A stretch of DNA of 64,000 nt from positions 186,001 through 250,000 of the forward strand of contig NZ_JBLKOA010000002.1 of assembly GCF_051414135.1 (NCBI RefSeq), read 5' to 3'. Below, one piece after another: positions 41,317 to 50,528 of this stretch. The notes below the pieces were generated by a model. That model was not told the DNA's origin and did not search any database. It worked only from the letters and a program-made list of their open reading frames with translations. This stretch comes from Halovenus halobia. GTDB taxonomy: Archaea > Halobacteriota > Halobacteria > Halobacteriales > Haloarculaceae. Within the stretch, counting starts at the first letter, position 1; every line of letters begins with the position of its first letter. A program made the translations under genes and the position numbers.

Positions 41317-42026
41317 TGACCGGATATATCGAACTCGACGGCGTGACACGAGAGTACGACTCTGTCGTGGCCGTCGATGACCTCTCGCTCCAGATTGGCG
41401 GCGGCCAGTACCACTGTCTGCTCGGCCCAAACGGCTCCGGGAAGTCGACGCTGATGCGACTCGTGCTCGGGTTGACACAGCCCACTTCCGGGACCGTCAC
41501 CATCCCTGACGCAGTCATCGGCTGTGGGTTCCAGCAACCGAACTTCTATCCGAGCTTGACGGTCCGACAGAACATCTCGGTCTTTGCCGGTATCGTGGAC
41601 GCGACTGACTGGGAGTGGAACCGGCGGGTCATCGAGGAGTTGCGACTGGACCGCGCACTCGACAGGAGGGCCGGTGAGCTTTCGGGTGGGTTCGGTCGGA
41701 AACTCGACCTCGCGCTCGCGTTCATCAAGCGACCGGAGATTGTCCTGCTGGACGAACCGCTCGGGGCACTCGACGACGTGTCGACGGCCCGGTTGCTCGA
41801 ATTTCTGGACTGGTACGTCGAAGAGGGAAACTCGGTGTTCATTTCGACACACCGAATCAGCGAGTTCGCAGAGTCACTGGACCGGGTGACCGTTATGCAC
41901 CGTGGCGAAGTCGCCTTCGACCGAGAGCGCGCGGAGATGGACCTCACTGACGGACAATCTCTACAGGCGGACTACGTCGAAGAAATCCTCGAGCGAGAAG
42001 GAATTGAATCCGAGCTGGTGGAGTGA
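41316..42026 (+). CDS. ABC transporter ATP-binding protein
   Basis: The 236-residue protein has Walker A GPNGSGKST (37-45), signature LSGGFGRKLDLALA (atypical GG-F-G), Walker B IVLLDEP and the switch histidine in STHRISE. The Q-loop is GCGFQQPNF. It powers the adjoining ABC-2 permease. One permease gene plus one ATPase gene implies a homodimeric exporter. Confidence 0.92.
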   Translation: MTGYIELDGVTREYDSVVAVDDLSLQIGGGQYHCLLGPNGSGKSTLMRLVLGLTQPTSGTVTIPDAVIGCGFQQPNFYPSLTVRQNISVFAGIVDATDWEWNRRVIEELRLDRALDRRAGELSGGFGRKLDLALAFIKRPEIVLLDEPLGALDDVSTARLLEFLDWYVEEGNSVFISTHRISEFAESLDRVTVMHRGEVAFDRERAEMDLTDGQSLQADYVEEILEREGIESELVE

Positions 42027-42032
42027 GCGCGG

Positions 42033-42515
42033 TCAGTTCATCGCGGCGAGTTTAGCGATGTAGACCAGACTGAGCAGGTGGTCGTCCACGTCGAGGTCAG
42101 TCGGGTCGTTGGTCGCCTGCTCGTCCAGTCCGAGCATGTAATCTTTCAGCTGTGACTCGCAGTTTTCGGTAATCCAGCCGACGGATTCGTAGTACGACAG
42201 CGCTTCACGGGTTCCCTGATGGCCGGCGTGCAACAGGAGAAACTCCAGCCACTCGAAGATGAGTCGTTCGCCGTTGTTGTCCTCGGGCAGTGCTTCGAGA
42301 TACGGTTTCTCGGCGTCACCGCCAGCTTCAAGCGGGAGTAGTTCGCGGTACAGTCCTGCTCTGAACGAATCAGGGCTCGTAGACCCGCTTTCGCCACGGA
42401 CCGACCCCAGTCCGAGGTCCTCGCCGCTGCCGTTATCGCTGGCCGGGTTCTCCTCGCGCTCACTGGCCATCTTCCGGAGTTCGTCGAGGTCGTAGTCGCT
42501 CGGATTCATGCTCAT
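42033..42515 (-). CDS. FlaD/FlaE-domain archaellum-associated protein
   Basis: The 160-residue protein starts MSMNPSDYDLDELRKMASER, followed by a disordered S/G/E stretch (about 22-50). The C-terminal FlaD/E domain (about 58-158) shows PYLEALPEDNNGERLIFEWLE, LHAGHQGTREALSYYESVGW and ITENCESQLKDYMLGL. FlaD/E (ArlD/E) proteins form part of the cytoplasmic motor complex and connect the archaellum to the chemotaxis system. The main arl operon is not here, so this is a dispersed paralogue. It is divergent from the ParA/CheW pair. Confidence 0.85.
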   Translation of the reverse strand: MSMNPSDYDLDELRKMASEREENPASDNGSGEDLGLGSVRGESGSTSPDSFRAGLYRELLPLEAGGDAEKPYLEALPEDNNGERLIFEWLEFLLLHAGHQGTREALSYYESVGWITENCESQLKDYMLGLDEQATNDPTDLDVDDHLLSLVYIAKLAAMN

Positions 42516-42679
42516 ATTGCTCGTAATTTTCTGCTACTATATCTTAAATGTTGGCGTCCCGTTAGACAGGCGTCTGACAGCCGCTACGCGGAGATATTCG
42601 ACTGTAGCCGCTTTGTTCTTCGTGATAATGGGAGACGTATTTTTATTAGCGGGGGCCACTTCGCACCGAGTACGAGCAG

Positions 42680-43570
42680 ATGACAGGCGAGGATACTGGC
42701 CCAAGTCGGGTCTGTGTGACGAACGCGAAAGGCGGGACTGGCAAGACGACAATCGCGATCAACATCGCGGGTGCGCTCAACGAACGCGGCCGCGACGTGT
42801 TGTTCGTCGACTGCGACCCGCAGGGCAACGCCACCGAGGGGTTGGGACTGGTCGAGGCTTACGACCGCGGCCCACCCTCGCTATTTGACGTGCTCACTGA
42901 CCACGAGCAGCGACACCGCATCAACGACCTGATTGTCGAGCACGAGGAGATGGATGTCGTCCCATCGAATCTCGACTTGCTCCACGCCGAACAGGAGTTG
43001 ACCATTGCCCACCTGCTGGCCCAACTCGACGACCCGGCAGGCATCGATGCACTATCCTCGCTGGCAATCAACGTCGACCCGAGTGGAATCGAGACAGACC
43101 ACGCACTCGAATCGTTGTCGGCAGCTTTCGATGAACTCGAAAAAGAGTACGACTACATCATCGTCGACTCACCCCCATTCTACGGTCGATTGACCGAGAC
43201 GAGTATCTACGCGACCGGAAACGTGGTGGTGCCGGCGCTGACCGAGGCAACCTCCGAGCGAGCCATCGAACTGCTGATTGACCAGATTGCCGCCCTGGAA
43301 GACCTTGTTGGAATGACGGTCAACACGGTGGGCGTGGTCGCGAACCGCGTCGAGCAGACCAACGAAGACCTGATGATGCTCGACTGGCTCAACGAAGTGT
43401 TCGCGGGCCACCCGGTCTGGGAGGTGCGCAAACGAGTTGCCCTGCAGCGGGCCTTCTCTGCGGGCACGTCAATTTTCGCCTACGAGCAGTCTGTCGATAT
43501 GGAGAAAGTGTTCCTGGAAATCGCAGCAGAGTTCGACAAACAGTTTGGCTACACCGAGGTGACAACATGA
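42680..43570 (+). CDS. ParA/MinD-family ATPase
   Basis: The 296-residue protein has the deviant Walker A NAKGGTGKTTIAIN (about 15-28), Walker A' FVDCDPQGNATEGLG and Walker B DYIIVDSPPF. It lacks a clear C-terminal amphipathic membrane-targeting helix. The full ParA arrangement suggests a dimerising ATPase that positions a cargo. It overlaps the CheW gene by 4 bases, and a FlaD/E gene is divergent to it. This context recalls bacterial ParC/PpfA ATPases that place chemosensory arrays, rather than plasmid partitioning. Confidence 0.88.
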   Translation: MTGEDTGPSRVCVTNAKGGTGKTTIAINIAGALNERGRDVLFVDCDPQGNATEGLGLVEAYDRGPPSLFDVLTDHEQRHRINDLIVEHEEMDVVPSNLDLLHAEQELTIAHLLAQLDDPAGIDALSSLAINVDPSGIETDHALESLSAAFDELEKEYDYIIVDSPPFYGRLTETSIYATGNVVVPALTEATSERAIELLIDQIAALEDLVGMTVNTVGVVANRVEQTNEDLMMLDWLNEVFAGHPVWEVRKRVALQRAFSAGTSIFAYEQSVDMEKVFLEIAAEFDKQFGYTEVTT

Positions 43571-44619
43571 GTAATGATGATGAACGGATGGACCGCGCGA
43601 AACGCATCCGAGAGATGCGCGAAGGGAGCCGTGAGGGAGATAGCGACGACGAGAACGCCGATGGCGGTGAGCCGGCAGCCCAACCAGAATCCGACGCTGC
43701 CGACGACAAGGCAGCCGACGCCGAAGATGAGTCGACAGCATCGGATGGAGACAGCGAGAAACAGACGATGGAAGACCTCGTCGAATCCGCCGCGGCCGAA
43801 GCAGACGATGAAGAGGTAGACGAGGAGTTAGAACTCGACGACGACGAGCTGTCGGTCGACGACGAGCTGGAAGAGATGGAGTCGACAGCACAAGAAGAGG
43901 ACGTGAAGGGTGCAGACGCCGTGTCGGACGACGACCAATCGACTGCAGAGTCCGAACCAGACGGTGAGACAGAGATGACAGAGACAGACGACGCAGCCGA
44001 TGAGACAACAGTCGAGGACGTAGCGAGCGAGGACGAGGAGAGCGTTACAGCGCCGCTCCCAGATACCGACACCCTCGAAGACGCCCTCGATGAGACTGAA
44101 GACGGAGAAGATGTCGAGACTGTCGCACCCGAAGACGAGGAGGAGATGCCAGCCGCACCGGGGGCCGAGTCCGAGGAATCCGAGACCCAGGAAGAAGAGA
44201 CGCGTGTCCTCGAATTCAGGCTGGATGACGAGTACTACTGTCTCGACATCGAGTATATCGAGGAGATTGTCAAAGAGGAGACGATCACACGGGTTCCGAA
44301 CACACCCGAGTTCGTGCAGGGTGTAGTCGACCTGCGCGGACAGATCACGACAATCCTCAACCCGAAGGTGACACTAGGCAAAGATACCACCGACGCCGAC
44401 CAGTTGATCGTCGTTTTCGACGCCGAAGCCTTCGAGGACCAGGGCCACATCGGCTGGGTTGTCGACGACGTGCGCCAGGTCTCACCAATCACTGACAGCG
44501 AGGTCAACGACCCGCCGGTCGAAGAACAGTATATCAACGGCGTCATCGACCGCGAGGATGACGACCAGTTCGTGATCTGGACGAGCCCAGACCTCGCGCT
44601 GGAAGAGGCCGACGGCTGA
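43567..44619 (+). CDS. CheW-domain protein with long acidic N-terminal region
   Basis: The 350-residue protein has two parts. The N-terminal 205 residues are disordered and dominated by D, E, S and A, apart from a short basic start (ERMDRAKRIREMREGSREG). The C-terminal CheW domain (about 210-345) has RVLEFRLDDEYYCLDIEYIE, RVPNTPEFVQGVVDLRGQI and VVDDVRQVSPIT. CheW couples receptors to CheA. Normal CheW proteins are about 150 residues, so the tail is unusual and could contact the adjacent ParA, as the equivalent regions of bacterial ParP proteins do. Confidence 0.88.
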   Translation: MSNDDERMDRAKRIREMREGSREGDSDDENADGGEPAAQPESDAADDKAADAEDESTASDGDSEKQTMEDLVESAAAEADDEEVDEELELDDDELSVDDELEEMESTAQEEDVKGADAVSDDDQSTAESEPDGETEMTETDDAADETTVEDVASEDEESVTAPLPDTDTLEDALDETEDGEDVETVAPEDEEEMPAAPGAESEESETQEEETRVLEFRLDDEYYCLDIEYIEEIVKEETITRVPNTPEFVQGVVDLRGQITTILNPKVTLGKDTTDADQLIVVFDAEAFEDQGHIGWVVDDVRQVSPITDSEVNDPPVEEQYINGVIDREDDDQFVIWTSPDLALEEADG

Positions 44620-44688
44620 CGTCACTGAGCGCGGCAAGACCGACCCGGACCACTCCGCTTTTATCGCTACAGAGTGCCTTTAGAGACA

Positions 44689-46044
44689 ATGGCAGACGCT
44701 TCCCGTCCAAGCAACGTGCCGCGTGGTCGCTTCGAGTTCGACCACCGGCCGGAAACTGACCAGTCGTTCGAGAACGCGCTCGAGAAGGCACGGGACGGGA
44801 CGCGGTTATCAGTCGACGACGGCGTCGAACTGTTGACGACAGGAACGGACACGCCGGGGATCGACCCACGACGGAAAGAACTCGTGCTGGAGGCTGCAGA
44901 CCGCCGCCGCGCCGAAGTTGTCGGCGAAGAAGTGACCTTCGTTGCCAACCTCAACAACAACGTCACCACCGCCTGCAACACTGGCTGTCTGTTCTGTAAC
45001 TTCAAGGACCGCTCCGACCAGTTTCTCACAGAAAACGACGACGAGCATCCGGGCTTTACCAAGACACCAGAACAGTCCCGCGAGATTGTCGAAGCGGCGC
45101 TAGAGACGGGTATCTACGAAGTGACATCGGTCAGCGGTCTGCACCCAGCGTTCGCGCTCGACGCCGAACACCGCGAGACGCTCGAAGCCAGCGACCGTGG
45201 CGACCTGAACTACAAAGCACCGGAGCGTTACGAGACTAATCCCGGCACCTACTGCGAACAGATCGAAGCGATGAGCGTCGGTGACGTGCACATCCACTCG
45301 ATAACGCCCGAAGAAGCCTATCACGCCCAGCGCGGGGCCGAGTGGGCCTACGAAGAAGTGTACGAGCGACTGCAGGCGGCCGGACTCGACAGCGTGCCCG
45401 GGACTGCGGCAGAGATTCTCGTCGATGAGGTCCGAGACGTGATCTGCCCGGGTAAAATCGACAGTGGCGAGTGGGTCGAGGCGATGGAAGCCGCTGCTAC
45501 CGTTGGACTCGATACGACGGCGACAATCATGTACGGCCACGTCGAAAACGAGGCGCATCGTATCGAGCACCTCGACCGAATTCGAGCGCTGCAGGACCGG
45601 ACAGAGGCAATCACCGAGTTTGTTCCACTGTCGTTCGTTCACGCAAACACGCCGCTGGCCGAGCGCGGGATGGTCGACGGCGGCGCAACGACTGACGAAG
45701 ACGAACTCATGATTGCCGTCTCGCGGCTCTATCTCGACAATATCGACCACATCCAGTCGTCGTGGGTGAAATACGGCGACGAACAGGGGCTGAAGATGCT
45801 CTCTTGTGGCGCAGACGACTTCATGGGGACGATTCTCTCCGAGGAGATTACGAAACGCGCCGGTGGCTCGTTCGGCGAGGCGCGCTCGTTCGCGGAGTAC
45901 GTCGAGATGATTACCGCCATCGGACGGGTTCCAGTCGAGCGCTCGACGGATTACCGACAGCGTCGCCGCGTCGACCCCGACGACTCGTCAGTCGGACCGA
46001 AACTCGGCCCGCGCGCAGACGGAACGCCGCTGGTCGAGCGATAA
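44689..46044 (+). CDS. cofH: FO synthase subunit 2, CofH
   Basis: The 451-residue radical SAM protein has C96, C100 and C103 in ACNTGCLFCNFKDR. Further CofH features are VTSVSGLHPAF, DVHIHSITPEE and TATIMYGHVENEAHR. CofH joins 4-hydroxybenzyl groups from tyrosine with the diaminouracil to prepare FO, the F420 chromophore, for CofG. The ATG at 44689 is chosen over a GTG five codons earlier. cofG and cofC follow 3-5 kb downstream on the opposite strand. Confidence 0.94.
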   Translation: MADASRPSNVPRGRFEFDHRPETDQSFENALEKARDGTRLSVDDGVELLTTGTDTPGIDPRRKELVLEAADRRRAEVVGEEVTFVANLNNNVTTACNTGCLFCNFKDRSDQFLTENDDEHPGFTKTPEQSREIVEAALETGIYEVTSVSGLHPAFALDAEHRETLEASDRGDLNYKAPERYETNPGTYCEQIEAMSVGDVHIHSITPEEAYHAQRGAEWAYEEVYERLQAAGLDSVPGTAAEILVDEVRDVICPGKIDSGEWVEAMEAAATVGLDTTATIMYGHVENEAHRIEHLDRIRALQDRTEAITEFVPLSFVHANTPLAERGMVDGGATTDEDELMIAVSRLYLDNIDHIQSSWVKYGDEQGLKMLSCGADDFMGTILSEEITKRAGGSFGEARSFAEYVEMITAIGRVPVERSTDYRQRRRVDPDDSSVGPKLGPRADGTPLVER

Positions 46045-46103
46045 GTGGTCGGTTCGCCTCAATTTCTCAGAAGTGTTTTGTGACTTGATACGCAAGAGAC
46101 GGT

Positions 46104-46379
46104 ATGGCGCGGGCAGACCCGAGCGAGGGCGACGAACCAGACAGAGAGATACGGTTAGTGAAGAATCCAGATGGACGATGGACCGCTCGTGACCTTCGTG
46201 TCGGCATCACAGCGCAGGGCGACACTCGGGCCGCCGCGCTCGACAATCTCGATTCTGTCGTCGAGGCGGTCGACGGCGACGGCGGGCACAACCCGACCGA
46301 CGAGGAGATTCGTGACCTCGGCGTCGACCCCGAGACAGCCCGAACACAGAGCGACGAACTGCCCGACGAACTGCAGTAG
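46104..46379 (+). CDS. HicB-like antitoxin-type protein
   Basis: The 91-residue acidic protein has the HicB partial-RNase-H-like pattern: EIRLVKNPDGRWTARDLRVG, then ITAQGDTRAAALDNLDSVVEAV. It is 2 bp upstream of a HicA-like gene. In HicAB modules the HicB protein binds and neutralises the RNase HicA and represses the operon. The C-terminal DNA-binding ribbon of classic HicB is not obvious here, so repression by this protein is uncertain. Confidence 0.75.
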   Translation: MARADPSEGDEPDREIRLVKNPDGRWTARDLRVGITAQGDTRAAALDNLDSVVEAVDGDGGHNPTDEEIRDLGVDPETARTQSDELPDELQ

Positions 46380-46381
46380 CG

Positions 46382-46639
46382 ATGGTAACGCGAGATTTCT
46401 CTGGCGAAGACGTATACAAAGTGCTGGTGAACGTTGGCGGATTTCGGCACGTCCGCACGACAGGAGACCATCTCATTCTACGGTGGGACCCGCCGGAAGA
46501 CCACGAGGACACCGAGCCACGGATTGTGACCGTTCCGGCTCACGATTCGGTCAGTATCGGCACGCTGCACGATATTGCCGACGACGCTGGAGCGACAGAG
46601 TTTGAGGCATTCTGTGAGTGGGTCGACGAGCACCGGTGA
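46382..46639 (+). CDS. HicA-like mRNA interferase toxin-type protein
   Basis: The 85-residue protein matches the HicA/YcfA double-stranded-RNA-binding-like fold. It has DVYKVLVNVGGFRHVRTTGD with the putative active-site histidine in TGDHLILRW, and RIVTVPAHDSVSIGTLHDIA. The segment VPAHD...GTL is a hallmark of the family. With the preceding HicB-like gene it forms a type II toxin-antitoxin-like module. Confidence 0.78.
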   Translation: MVTRDFSGEDVYKVLVNVGGFRHVRTTGDHLILRWDPPEDHEDTEPRIVTVPAHDSVSIGTLHDIADDAGATEFEAFCEWVDEHR

Positions 46640-46672
46640 AGCCAATCTCGATGAGAATTCAGTAACGCACCC

Positions 46673-48337
46673 TCACGTTAGCCCTTCTCGCTCCCGCAGT
46701 GACGCCCGCCGAACCTTCCCAGTCGACGTTTTGGGTAAGTCCTCGGCGAACTCGATTTCGCGCGGATACTCGTACTGTGCAAGACGGTCCCGGACGTGCT
46801 GACGGAGCGTGTCCCGAAGTTCGTCGTCTGGGTTGGCCACGTGCGTTACGACGAAGGCTTTGGGCACTTCGCCGCGCTCGTCGTCGGGAACACCAATCAC
46901 GGCTACGTCCGCCACAGCGTCGTGGTCGGCCAGCGACTCCTCGATTTCGACCGGACCGATGCGGTAGCCCGCGCTGATGATCACGTCGTCTTTTCTGCTC
47001 TCGAAGGCAACGTATCCGTCCTCGTCCATCCAGCCCAGGTCTTCGGTGAGCAACCAGCCGTTTTGGACCTTGCCTGCAGTCTTCTCCGGTTTGTTCCAGT
47101 ACTCCTTGAAGCAGACTGGGTTATCTTCGTAGCGGACCGCAATCTCGCCAGTGTCGCCGGCGTCGACAGTCGCTTCGGCGGTGTCTGGGTCGACAATCGC
47201 GATCTCGTGGCCGGGACCAGCGCGACCCATCATCTCTTCACGGAACTCCAGCAAAGCGGTACAATCGCCGATGAGCATATTCGCTTCAGTCTGGCCGTAA
47301 CCTTCGTGGACGGCCGCGCCACCGAACGTCTCTTCGGCCCACTCGACGATATCCTGCCCCAGCGATTCGCCGCCGCCCGCGATAGTGCGCAGGGTGTCGA
47401 CACGATAACTCGGGTCGGTTTGCATCATCATCCGCAACGCCGTCGGCGGCCCGAAGAAGTTCGAGACGCCGTACTCCTCGATGATTCGGAAGGCAGTGTC
47501 GGGGTCGAACTGGCCGCCGTTGTAGGCAACAATCGGTTTCCCGTAGTACAGTCCTGGGAAGACGACATCGAACAGCGAGGCGACCCACGCCCACTCCGCC
47601 GGCGTCCAGAACACGTCGTCGTCGTGCATCTCCATGTTCCCGAAGGTGGTGAGAAACAGCGGTAGGTGGCCAAGCAACATCCGGTGTGCGTGGCGGACGC
47701 CTTTCGGGTCGCCGGTGGTTCCCGACGTGTAGATGATGATAGCGTCGTCTTCGCTGTCGGTTTCGACCAGCTCGAAGTCTCGGGAGTAGTTCTGGGTCGT
47801 CTCCCAGAAGTCCTGCTCGTTTGTTGCTGAGTCGACATCGCCGACGGTGAGCACAGCGTTCAGCGATAGCCCGTCGCGTGCCTCGCGGAACTCCTCGATG
47901 TTCGACTCGTCGACGATGGCGGCAACTGCGTCGGAGTCCGAGAGTCGGTATTCGATAGCGTCAGGCCCGAAGAGTGTCGACAGCGGAACCGAGACGGCAC
48001 CAAGTTTCCAGCACGCGACGTGAGCGATGACTGTTTCGGCCCGCTGTGGGAGATTCACCCCAACCCGGTCACCCCGCGTGACACCCTGTTCACGCAGGTA
48101 GTTTGCGAGGCGGTTGGTTGCGTTCTGTAACTGCCAGAATGTGTAGGTCTCGCGTCCGCTGTCGGCCTCTTCGGCAAACAGCGCCACCCGGCCCTTGTCG
48201 TCGGCCCAGCGGTCACAGACGTACCACGCCATGTTGAATTGCTCTGGCACGTCCCACTCGAAGTCCGCCAGCAAGTCGTCGTATCCGTCGTAGGTATTTT
48301 CGTAGAAGTGATACGCATCGAGTCGCTCACCGCGCAT
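46673..48337 (-). CDS. AMP-forming acyl-CoA synthetase
   Basis: The 554-residue protein of the ANL superfamily has the phosphate loop IIYTSGTTGDPKGVRHAHR, the adenylate motif HEGYGQTEAN, hinge and nucleotide motifs LLTEDLGWMDEDGYVAFESRK, and the catalytic lysine in KTSTGKVRRASL. It makes an acyl-adenylate and then the CoA thioester. The overall pattern resembles acetyl- or medium-chain acyl-CoA synthetases; the chain length cannot be read. It is divergent from the gene at 48451. Confidence 0.92.
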   Translation of the reverse strand: MRGERLDAYHFYENTYDGYDDLLADFEWDVPEQFNMAWYVCDRWADDKGRVALFAEEADSGRETYTFWQLQNATNRLANYLREQGVTRGDRVGVNLPQRAETVIAHVACWKLGAVSVPLSTLFGPDAIEYRLSDSDAVAAIVDESNIEEFREARDGLSLNAVLTVGDVDSATNEQDFWETTQNYSRDFELVETDSEDDAIIIYTSGTTGDPKGVRHAHRMLLGHLPLFLTTFGNMEMHDDDVFWTPAEWAWVASLFDVVFPGLYYGKPIVAYNGGQFDPDTAFRIIEEYGVSNFFGPPTALRMMMQTDPSYRVDTLRTIAGGGESLGQDIVEWAEETFGGAAVHEGYGQTEANMLIGDCTALLEFREEMMGRAGPGHEIAIVDPDTAEATVDAGDTGEIAVRYEDNPVCFKEYWNKPEKTAGKVQNGWLLTEDLGWMDEDGYVAFESRKDDVIISAGYRIGPVEIEESLADHDAVADVAVIGVPDDERGEVPKAFVVTHVANPDDELRDTLRQHVRDRLAQYEYPREIEFAEDLPKTSTGKVRRASLREREGLT

Positions 48338-48450
48338 CGTGACCCCCCGTATGTTTTTGTCTCATACTACCTGCTACTCCGGGGGGTGGCAAAAAACCGG
48401 GTGGCGGGGGAGAGACCAAAGTATAACAGCAGCCCTTGCGAAGGCAGAAC

Positions 48451-49254
48451 ATGGTCAACGCTACCGTTTCGTTGGTGGACCGCGGGACAATCAGGACAGA
48501 TGTGAACCACCTCATGGAGGGGTTCAACATGGGGTCAGCCGCAGACCCCGACCCCGAGACGATGATGGTCGAGGGGCCGGTCTACAATCTCGTTATCGAC
48601 CACCCTGAGGGGACGATACTCTGGGACACCGGCTCTCATCCCGAGGCAGCCAACGGCCACTGGCCGGCAGAGCTGTACGCCGCCTTCGAGCACTACGACG
48701 CCGACGAGCGTGACCTCGAAACCGCCCTCGACGATGTCGGATACAGACTCGACGATATCGACTACGTCTTCCAGACACACCTCCATCTCGACCATGCCGG
48801 GAGCCTCCAGCAGTTCGCGGGCACGGACGTTCCGGTGTTCGTCCACGAGAAAGAACTCAAGTATGCCTATCTCAGCGCCAAAAGCGACGCAGGGAGTATG
48901 GCCTACGTTGCAGACGACTTCGACCACGACCTCAACTGGGAAATCGTGACACGCCAGCGCTCGAGTTACTTCGAGGATGTTGAGTTTCTCCACCTGCCGG
49001 GACACTCACCCGGACTGATGGGCACGAAAATCGACCTCGATGGCTACGGGACAGTGATTTTCACCGGCGACCAGGCGTACGCGCGAGCAAACTACCACGA
49101 CGAACAGCCCCTCGGCGCGGGACTGCTCTGGAGTCGCCAGCACTGGCTCGACAGTCTCAACTGGCTACAAGACCTCGAACGACGACACGACGCCGAGCTA
49201 TTCGTCGGTCACGACGGCGACGATGTCGAGCAGCTCCGGGGCGGTCTCCCCTAA
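48451..49254 (+). CDS. Metallo-beta-lactamase-fold hydrolase, lactonase-like
   Basis: The 267-residue protein has the metal-binding motif QTHLHLDHAG, then HLPGHSPGLMG, IFTGDQAYA and a C-terminal histidine in FVGHDGDD. This order (HxHxDH, H, D, H) fits the N-acyl homoserine lactonase-like group of zinc hydrolases. Substrate is unknown. I chose the ATG at 48451 (MVNATVSLVDRG). Its stop overlaps the cofG stop by 4 bases. Confidence 0.83.
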   Translation: MVNATVSLVDRGTIRTDVNHLMEGFNMGSAADPDPETMMVEGPVYNLVIDHPEGTILWDTGSHPEAANGHWPAELYAAFEHYDADERDLETALDDVGYRLDDIDYVFQTHLHLDHAGSLQQFAGTDVPVFVHEKELKYAYLSAKSDAGSMAYVADDFDHDLNWEIVTRQRSSYFEDVEFLHLPGHSPGLMGTKIDLDGYGTVIFTGDQAYARANYHDEQPLGAGLLWSRQHWLDSLNWLQDLERRHDAELFVGHDGDDVEQLRGGLP

Positions 49255-50375
49255 CTGTCGGTGATAACCGCTCGATACCGGTGGCCTGCGGCAGTGTCGG
49301 CAGTAAGTTCGTCGTAGAGTCGCTCCGAGAGCCACGTCTCGCCGTGGACTGGGTCACTCGCTGGAACGCCCGCGAACTCGTGACGAAGGTCAGCAGGAAG
49401 ATACCGCTCGTAGACCGGGAGTCGTTCGTGCAGTGGCACCCCTGCCTCTTCAGCAATAGTTTCGAGATGGTCGAGTGCTGGCCACTTGTACGCAGGATTG
49501 ATGTGGTCGTCGGTGACTGGAGAGACGCCGCCAAGGTCGTCAATCCCACAGTCGACAACCTCTCCCGCCGGGGCGAGATTCGGCGGGACCTGCAGCGACA
49601 CCTCCGCCGGGAGTGCGCTGCGAGCCATCGCAACGGTTCGGCGGAGCGTTTCGAGGTCGGGTTCACCGCCGCGCCAGCGCTCGTTTTCGACAACTGGCTG
49701 GACGATGACCTCCTGAATGTGGTCGTATTGCTCGTGGAGTTTGCGGATGACGAGCAGACTCTCGGCGCGGTCACGCCAGTCCTCGCCGATACCGACCAGA
49801 ATGCCGGTCGTGAACGGGACGCCGAGTTCGCCCGCCGTCTCGATAGTCCCGACGCGCTGCTCTGGCGTTTTCACCCGTGGCCCGCTGTGGGCAGCCACGT
49901 CGGCGGTCGTTTCGAGCATCACGCCCATGCTCGCGTTCAGGTCCGCAACGTTCTGCATCTGTTCGCGGGTCTGGTCGCCGGGGTTCGCGTGCGGGAGCAG
50001 TCCCTCATCCAGTGCAATCTCACAGGCCTCGGCGAGATAGCTGTGAATCGTCTCGTGACCGTACTCGGCGAGTTGGTCGTAAATCTGTGTGTAGCGGTCG
50101 TCGGGGTCGTCGCCGAACGTAAAGAGTGCCTCCGTACAGCCAGCGTCAGCACCCTCGCGGACGATTTCTCGGATTTCTCTGGGCGACAGCAGCGACGCTT
50201 CGCCCGGTGGGTCGAAGTACGTGCAGTAGGTGCAGGTGTACCGGCAGGCAGTCGTCAGCGGGATGAAGACGTTCCGGGCAAACGAAAGGTGCTCGGCAGG
50301 GTCGACATCGGCCGGTCGGACGGCTACGAGGTCGTCAATTGCTCCGCGTTGAATGTCAACAGCGTCGACGCTCAC
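49251..50375 (-). CDS. cofG: FO synthase subunit 1, CofG
   Basis: The 374-residue radical SAM protein has C44, C48 and C51 in ACRYTCTYCTYFDPPG, and GDDPDDRYTQIYDQLAEYG, with the conserved KTPEQRVGTIE and QEVIVQPVVENE segments. CofG closes the deazaflavin ring after CofH to give FO. The upstream intergenic segment (50376-50589) carries palindromes described separately. Confidence 0.94.
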   Translation of the reverse strand: MSVDAVDIQRGAIDDLVAVRPADVDPAEHLSFARNVFIPLTTACRYTCTYCTYFDPPGEASLLSPREIREIVREGADAGCTEALFTFGDDPDDRYTQIYDQLAEYGHETIHSYLAEACEIALDEGLLPHANPGDQTREQMQNVADLNASMGVMLETTADVAAHSGPRVKTPEQRVGTIETAGELGVPFTTGILVGIGEDWRDRAESLLVIRKLHEQYDHIQEVIVQPVVENERWRGGEPDLETLRRTVAMARSALPAEVSLQVPPNLAPAGEVVDCGIDDLGGVSPVTDDHINPAYKWPALDHLETIAEEAGVPLHERLPVYERYLPADLRHEFAGVPASDPVHGETWLSERLYDELTADTAAGHRYRAVITDS

Positions 50376-50418
50376 GGCAGTCAGTAGCGACTAGACGCTC
50401 AAAGAGGTCACGAAAATG

Positions 50419-50444
50419 GGTCAGCCATGGGAGTAGGGCTGACC
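50419..50444. repeat. 8-bp stem-loop upstream of cofG
   Basis: GGTCAGCC (50419-50426) pairs with GGCTGACC (50437-50444) over a 10-base loop. It lies 44-69 bp upstream of the cofG start. It could be an mRNA leader hairpin or an operator. Confidence 0.5.
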
Positions 50445-50501
50445 ACTGCGCCAAGAGCGGTGGAGCCTGGCACGATTGTGGGTGCGCGGCGCGAGACACG
50501 T

Positions 50502-50528
50502 ACCCGTGCACGGGTCGGCCCGTGCACG
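50502..50528. promoter_or_regulatory. Palindromic element with a repeated core, upstream of cofG
   Basis: ACCCGTGCACGGGT (50502-50515) is a perfect 14-bp palindrome. Its core CGTGCACG (50505-50512) is repeated at 50521-50528, 16 bp away. The pair is suited to binding a dimeric regulator twice on one face of about 1.5 turns of helix. No regulator is known to me for this sequence. Confidence 0.5.

Noticed and set aside
42680..43570. Plasmid-type partition locus (ParA)
   Set aside because: No ParB gene or centromere-like repeats are adjacent; overlap with a CheW gene indicates a chemosensory role instead.
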